Assembly: GCA_965233665.1 (NCBI GenBank)
Contig: CBDDTG010000042.1
Coordinates: 56,748 to 120,747 of the forward strand
Length of the DNA stretch: 64,000 bases
DNA from: Bacterioplanes sp965233665
GTDB lineage: Bacteria > Pseudomonadota > Gammaproteobacteria > Pseudomonadales > Oceanobacteraceae
Reading direction: 5' to 3'
The notes beneath the pieces are model-generated. The model saw only the letters and a list, made by a program, of their open reading frames with translations. It was not told the DNA's origin and ran no database searches. This document shows, in pieces, positions 59,977 to 64,000 of the stretch (the stretch's first letter is position 1; each line of letters begins with the position of its first letter). Made by a program: the position numbers and the translations under genes.

Positions 59977-60684
59977 ATGTCCGCCCAGGATCCGATGGTG
60001 CGCTTCGAGCGCGTTAGCAAGCGCTACCCGGGTGGCCGTGACGCCCTCAGTGGCATCAACTTTGAGCTAGGCCGCGGCGAGTTTGCCTTTTTGACCGGTC
60101 ACAGCGGTGCCGGTAAGAGCACCTTGTTAAAGCTGATGATGCTGATGGACCGGCCGACGCGTGGCCGGGTCGTGGTCGATGGTGAAGACTTATCTCAGCT
60201 ACGCCCCAGCCAAGTGCCCTACCTGCGGCGCAAAGTCGGGGTGGTGTTTCAAAATCACCAACTGCTGTTTGATCGCACTGTGTATGACAACGTCGCTTTG
60301 CCCCTGCAAATTGCGGGCTTTAGTCCGGCGGAAGCGGCGCGGCGAGTGCGGGCCGCCCTCGATTCGGTTGGCTTATTAGGCAAAGAGGGACGCACCCCGA
60401 TCGAGTTATCAGGCGGTGAGCAGCAGCGTGTTGGCATTGCCCGCGCGGTGGTAAACAAGCCGCCGCTACTGCTGGCGGATGAGCCCACCGGTAACTTGGA
60501 CCCTGAGCTGTCGGCAGAAATCATGAACCTGTTTGTACGCTTTCAACAGGTTGGCGTGACTGTGCTGATCGCGACCCACGACATCGCCCTGATTGAGCGC
60601 ATGGGGCATCGCCGGCTGATTCTCGATCATGGTCAGCTGGTGGCCGGTGGCAGTGCCGTGGAGGACGATATTTATGGCGGATAA
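59977..60684 (+). CDS. ftsE: Cell-division ATP-binding protein FtsE
   Basis: A 235-residue ABC ATPase: Walker A GHSGAGKS (41-48), VFQNHQLLFDRTVYDNVALPL, signature ELSGGEQQRVGIARAV, and Walker B LLLADEPTGNLD. With FtsX it activates peptidoglycan hydrolases at the septum. It lies eight bases after ftsY and overlaps ftsX by 11. Confidence 0.96.
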   Translation: MSAQDPMVRFERVSKRYPGGRDALSGINFELGRGEFAFLTGHSGAGKSTLLKLMMLMDRPTRGRVVVDGEDLSQLRPSQVPYLRRKVGVVFQNHQLLFDRTVYDNVALPLQIAGFSPAEAARRVRAALDSVGLLGKEGRTPIELSGGEQQRVGIARAVVNKPPLLLADEPTGNLDPELSAEIMNLFVRFQQVGVTVLIATHDIALIERMGHRRLILDHGQLVAGGSAVEDDIYGG

Positions 60685-61648
60685 ACGCCCGCGCCAGGGC
60701 GCTTCTGAACAGCGCATCGGCATCTTTCACCGGTTGCAGGCATGGCTGGCCAATCATCAGTTGGTGGCGGTTGAAACGCTCATCAAGTTGCTGCAAAAAC
60801 CCACGGCGACCATTTTGACCTGGCTGGTGGTGGCAATCGCTCTGACCTTGCCCGGTGCCTTATGGATGACGGTGGATAACGTGCAGCAGCTCGGTGGTCA
60901 GTTGCAGCAGTCCGGACGGCTGTCGGTGTATTTGCAACCCGGCAGTGATCTGAATGAGGGCCGGCAGCTGGCGCAGCAAGTGGGCAGCTGGCCACAAGTG
61001 GCAAGCAGTGATTACATCAGTGCTGAGCAAGCACTGGCGGAGTTCCAAGCCAGTACCGGCCTAGGCGGTGCCTTGGAGCTGCTGCCAGAGAATCCTTTGC
61101 CCGCGGTGATTTTGGTCGAACCACCATTGGGCGTGGCGCCAGCACAACTGCAGGCCTTAAGGCTCAAGCTGGAGCAGCAGCCGCTGGTGGATGAAGTACA
61201 GCTGGATATGCGCTGGGTGCAGCGTTTATTGGCATTACTGGAGTTGGGCGAACGCTTGATCTGGGTATTAGGTTGCTTGCTGGCATTGGCCATTGTGCTG
61301 GTGGTCGGCAATACCGTGCGTTTGTCGATTGCCGCGCGCGAGGATGAAATCCGCGTGATTAAGCTGGTCGGTGGCACCAATGCCTATGTGCGGCGGCCAT
61401 TTTTGTACCTTGGCGTTTGGATTGGCCTGGTTGGTGGCCTCATGTGCTGGCTGCTGCTGGTATTGTGCTGGTGGCTGCTCAGTGGCCCGGTGGCCGAGCT
61501 GTCGCAGCTCTATGGCTCGGCGTTTGAGCTGCAGCCACTGTCTGCTGGCGCGGCGCTGATTTTGCTGGCGGCGGCGGTGTTAATGGCATGGCTGGGCGCT
61601 TGGTGGTCGGTGAGCCGTCATTTGCACCAAATAGAGCCGCAAGCTTGA
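60674..61648 (+). CDS. ftsX: Cell-division permease FtsX
   Basis: A 324-residue membrane protein: one helix near 45-65, a large periplasmic loop (about 70-190) with SVYLQPGSDLNEG, then three helices in the FtsX domain (ANTVRLSIAAREDEIRVIKLVGGTNAYVRRPFLY-like segment near 220-250). ATG 60674 is chosen because it lies 9-10 bases after GGAGGA and overlaps the ftsE end. Confidence 0.94.
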   Translation: MADKRPRQGASEQRIGIFHRLQAWLANHQLVAVETLIKLLQKPTATILTWLVVAIALTLPGALWMTVDNVQQLGGQLQQSGRLSVYLQPGSDLNEGRQLAQQVGSWPQVASSDYISAEQALAEFQASTGLGGALELLPENPLPAVILVEPPLGVAPAQLQALRLKLEQQPLVDEVQLDMRWVQRLLALLELGERLIWVLGCLLALAIVLVVGNTVRLSIAAREDEIRVIKLVGGTNAYVRRPFLYLGVWIGLVGGLMCWLLLVLCWWLLSGPVAELSQLYGSAFELQPLSAGAALILLAAAVLMAWLGAWWSVSRHLHQIEPQA

Positions 61649-61808
61649 TGTTCACTGTGGCCAAGTCTAATTCTGACAAAACTGTACGGATTGTTCCATA
61701 AAGGAACTCTCTCCAGGCTTGGCGGTCAGAAAACGCCAGTGCTAGACTAGCAACCGCCAACGCAATCCAGCATTGGCATTGATGTGATCCTTATTTTAGG
61801 AGTGTTCG

Positions 61809-62679
61809 ATGAACAAAGGTTTGCAAGCCATTAATGCGATGTCACCAGGTGCCAACCTGGAGTCTTACATTGCGACGGTGAATGCGATCCCTGTGCTGAG
61901 CCCAGAGGAAGAAAAATCCTTGGCTGAGCGTCTCCACTATGAGGGCGACCTGGAAGCAGCGCGAGTGCTGGTCATGTCGCATATGCGCTTTGTGGTGCAT
62001 ATCGCGCGCAGTTATTCAGGTTACGGCCTTAACCAGGCTGACTTAATTCAAGAAGGCAACGTTGGCCTGATGAAGGCAGTGAAGCGTTTTAATCCAGAAG
62101 TGGGTGTGCGCCTGGTGTCTTTTGCTGTGCATTGGATCAAAGCTGAGATTCACGAGTTTATTCTGCGCAACTGGCGCATCGTGAAAGTGGCCACTACCAA
62201 GGCGCAGCGTAAGTTGTTCTTCAACCTGCGCAGCCAGAAGAAAAGCTTGGGCTGGTTAAGCAATGACGAAGCCGAAGCCATTGCCAACGATTTGGGCGTA
62301 GAAAAGAAAACCGTATTCGAAATGGAAGGCCGCTTGCACGCCTACGACGCCGCCTTTGATGCGGGCGTTGATGACGACGATGAAAGTGCTTACCAAGCGC
62401 CTGCCTACTACCCTCGAGGACCACAGCCTAGATCCTGCACGCGTGGTCGAAGACGACAACTATGAGCAAGATGCCAACGACCGTCTGGCACAAGCCATGG
62501 GTGAGTTGGACGACCGTAGCCGCACCATTTTACAGCAGCGCTGGCTGAGTGAAGACAAGTCCACCTTGCACGACCTAGCTGCGGTTTATAATGTATCGGC
62601 CGAGCGCATTCGTCAGCTGGAAAAGAACGCCATGAAAAAGCTGAAGAACGCCATTGGCACGGATTTGGTGCTGACCTGA
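61809..62679 (+). pseudogene. rpoH: RNA polymerase heat-shock sigma factor RpoH, frame interrupted
   Basis: Two adjoining frames together make a normal sigma-32 of 289 residues. The first (from ATG 61809) covers region 2 (MSHMRFVVHIARSYSGYGL, LIQEGNVGLMKAVKRFNPE, RLVSFAVHWIKAEIHEFIL) and the RpoH box QRKLFFNLR, up to AYQAPAYY. It then runs out of register to a TGA at 62465. The second frame continues LEDHSLDPARVVEDDNYEQ through region 4 (RIRQLEKNAMKKLKNAI) to TGA 62679. Deleting one C from CCC at 62411-62413 restores the protein. It may be a sequencing or assembly error, a real lesion, or (less likely) recoding. AGGAG precedes the ATG. Confidence 0.9.
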
Positions 62680-62697
62680 TCCAAGGTCTCGCGCAAT

Positions 62698-62727
62698 AAA
62701 AAAGCCGCTGATATCAGCGGCTTTTTT
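62698..62727. terminator. Bidirectional terminator between rpoH and rho
   Basis: A perfect palindrome of 30 bases: A-run, GCCGCTGA, TATCAGCGGC-type stem, T-run. It can terminate both convergent genes. Confidence 0.9.
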
Positions 62728-62753
62728 GTGTCTGCAAGCAACGTGAGCGCGGC

Positions 62754-64000
62754 TTATCTACCGCCACGCATGGAGTCGAAGAACTCATCGTTGGTCTTGG
62801 TCTGACGCAGCTTGTCGAGAATGAACTCGATGGATTGCACGTCTTCCATCTCGCTCAGCAGCTTGCGCAAGATCCACAAGCGTTGCAGTTCACCTTCTGG
62901 GAACATCATGTCTTCACGACGGGTGCCAGAGCGGCGAATGTTGATGGCAGGGTAGATGCGCTTCTCTGCGATCTTACGGTCCAGGTGCAGTTCCTGGTTA
63001 CCGGTACCTTTAAACTCTTCGTAAATCACTTCATCCATCTTCGAGCCGGTGTCGACCAGCGCGGTGGCAATGATGGTCAGTGAGCCACCTTCTTCGACGT
63101 TACGCGCCGCACCAAAGAAACGCTTTGGTTTTTCCAGCGCGTTGGCATCAACACCACCGGTCAGGACTTTACCTGAGCTAGGGATCACGGTGTTGTAAGC
63201 ACGTGCCAAACGAGTGATGGAGTCCAGCAGAATCACGACGTCACGTTTGTGTTCAACCAAGCGCTTGGCTTTCTCGATGACCATTTCAGCCACTTGCACG
63301 TGACGTGCTGGCGGCTCATCAAAGGTCGAGGCAACCACTTCACCGCGTACTGAGCGGCTCATTTCCGTAACTTCTTCCGGGCGCTCATCGATCAGCAAAA
63401 CGATCAGCTCGCTCTCTGGATTGTTGCGGGTAATGGACTGTGCAATGGTTTGCAGCAGCATGGTTTTACCCGCTTTTGGCGGCGCAACAATCAAGCCACG
63501 TTGGCCTTTGCCGATTGGCGCGGTCAGGTCGAGCACTCGTGAAGACAGGTCTTCGGTAGAGCCGTTGCCCACTTCCAATATAAAACGCTCATTGGGGAAC
63601 AGTGGCGTTAAGTTTTCGAACAGAATCTTGGATTTGGCGTTTTCCGGCTTGTCGTCATTGATCTCTGCCACTTTGAGCATGGCGAAATAACGTTCGCCAT
63701 CTTTAGGAGGGCGGATCTTGCCGGCAATCTTGTCACCTTTACGCAGGTTAAAGCGGCGGATCTGGCTGGGCGAGACATAAATGTCGTCTGGGCCGGCCAG
63801 GTAGGAGCTGCTGGCGCTGCGCAGAAAACCAAATCCGTCCTGCAGAATCTCCAATACCCCTTCACCGTAGATGTCCTCGCCGCTTTTGGCGTGGTTCTTG
63901 AGAATGGCGAAGATGATGTCTTGTTTACGAGTACGGCTGACGTGTTCCAGCTTCATCGACTTGGCGATTTCTAGCAGCTCAGGAACGGATTTGAGTTTCA
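62754..64000 (-). CDS. rho: Transcription termination factor Rho (5' end outside window)
   Basis: The frame is open to the window edge, with 14 complete codons upstream of the first internal ATG (63956) encoding KLKSVPELLEIAKS, typical of the Rho N-terminus, so the true start lies beyond 64000. The rest is a near-standard Rho: RNA-binding cold-shock domain (GDGF-like DGFGFLRS, PDDIYVSPSQIRRFNLRKGD), Walker A PPKAGKT, LLIDERPEEVTEM, VILLDSITRLARAYN, Q-loop region VLTGGVDANAL and R-loop segments. It is a hexameric RNA helicase that ends transcription. Confidence 0.97.
   Translation of the reverse strand, partial: KLKSVPELLEIAKSMKLEHVSRTRKQDIIFAILKNHAKSGEDIYGEGVLEILQDGFGFLRSASSSYLAGPDDIYVSPSQIRRFNLRKGDKIAGKIRPPKDGERYFAMLKVAEINDDKPENAKSKILFENLTPLFPNERFILEVGNGSTEDLSSRVLDLTAPIGKGQRGLIVAPPKAGKTMLLQTIAQSITRNNPESELIVLLIDERPEEVTEMSRSVRGEVVASTFDEPPARHVQVAEMVIEKAKRLVEHKRDVVILLDSITRLARAYNTVIPSSGKVLTGGVDANALEKPKRFFGAARNVEEGGSLTIIATALVDTGSKMDEVIYEEFKGTGNQELHLDRKIAEKRIYPAINIRRSGTRREDMMFPEGELQRLWILRKLLSEMEDVQSIEFILDKLRQTKTNDEFFDSMRGGR

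Noticed and set aside
62405..62420. Programmed frameshifting in rpoH
   Set aside because: No classical slippery heptamer, stop codon or downstream structure is present at the CCCTCGA site; a single-base insertion is simpler.
1..64000. CRISPR arrays, tRNA or rRNA genes, integrases or prophage genes
   Set aside because: No regularly spaced repeats, cloverleaf sequences, rRNA segments or phage-type genes were recognised in reading through the window.

Overview
The window is a gene-dense, roughly half-GC chromosomal segment of a marine-type gammaproteobacterium. I infer an Oceanospirillales-like relative of Pseudomonas, because several blocks keep pseudomonad order: dsbA / EEP-family protein / dgcP, the DeoR regulator next to glmS, ubiK / glnK / amtB, comM near rep, and rsmD / ftsY / ftsE / ftsX / rpoH. 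No rRNA, tRNA, CRISPR array, prophage or complete insertion sequence was seen. Nothing was compared with a database, so all family calls rest on motifs, length and gene order.

Layout. 1-6.0 kb: 3' end of dsbA, an EEP-family hydrolase, a 265-bp MITE-like element, the diguanylate cyclase gene dgcP, and a DeoR regulator followed by glmS. 6.3-8.6 kb: three tandem paralogous outer-membrane beta-barrel genes with duplicated promoters and terminators. 8.6-10.4 kb: a tandem pair of orphan periplasmic solute-binding proteins. 10.6-18.2 kb: rep, a 55-codon membrane protein, comM, an S8 protease lipoprotein and an SMP-30-like protein. 18.4-19.7 kb: an AT-rich, probably acquired methyltransferase. 19.7-24.4 kb: a five-gene acyl-CoA dehydrogenase / phosphotransferase / SDR operon.

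24.8-40.2 kb is a urea-nitrogen locus. It holds allophanate hydrolase, urea carboxylase and a GntR regulator, then (after two more orphan binding proteins and the argO/argP pair) the urea ABC transporter urtABCDE. Both transcription units start at a sigma-54 type -24/-12 element, each followed at exactly the same distance by a TGTATACA palindrome. This suggests joint control by NtrC-type nitrogen activation and by the local GntR protein. A third sigma-54 promoter with a good NtrC site precedes torF-glnK-amtB (41.4-44.1 kb), so the window carries a connected nitrogen-scavenging programme: urea import, urea to ammonia plus CO2 without urease, ammonium uptake and PII signalling.

44.1-51.1 kb: mostly single small genes, including a MerR-methyltransferase fusion, a DOPA-dioxygenase-like protein, doxX-yqjG with a divergent LysR gene, a GNAT protein and a fifth orphan binding protein. 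51.3-64.0 kb: hexR, uvrD, an orphan pilin-like protein, acyP, a GNAT/nitrilase fusion, rsmD, ftsYEX, rpoH and rho (5' end outside the window). rpoH is interrupted by an apparent extra C near 62411, which is either a sequence error or a real lesion in a normally critical sigma-factor gene.
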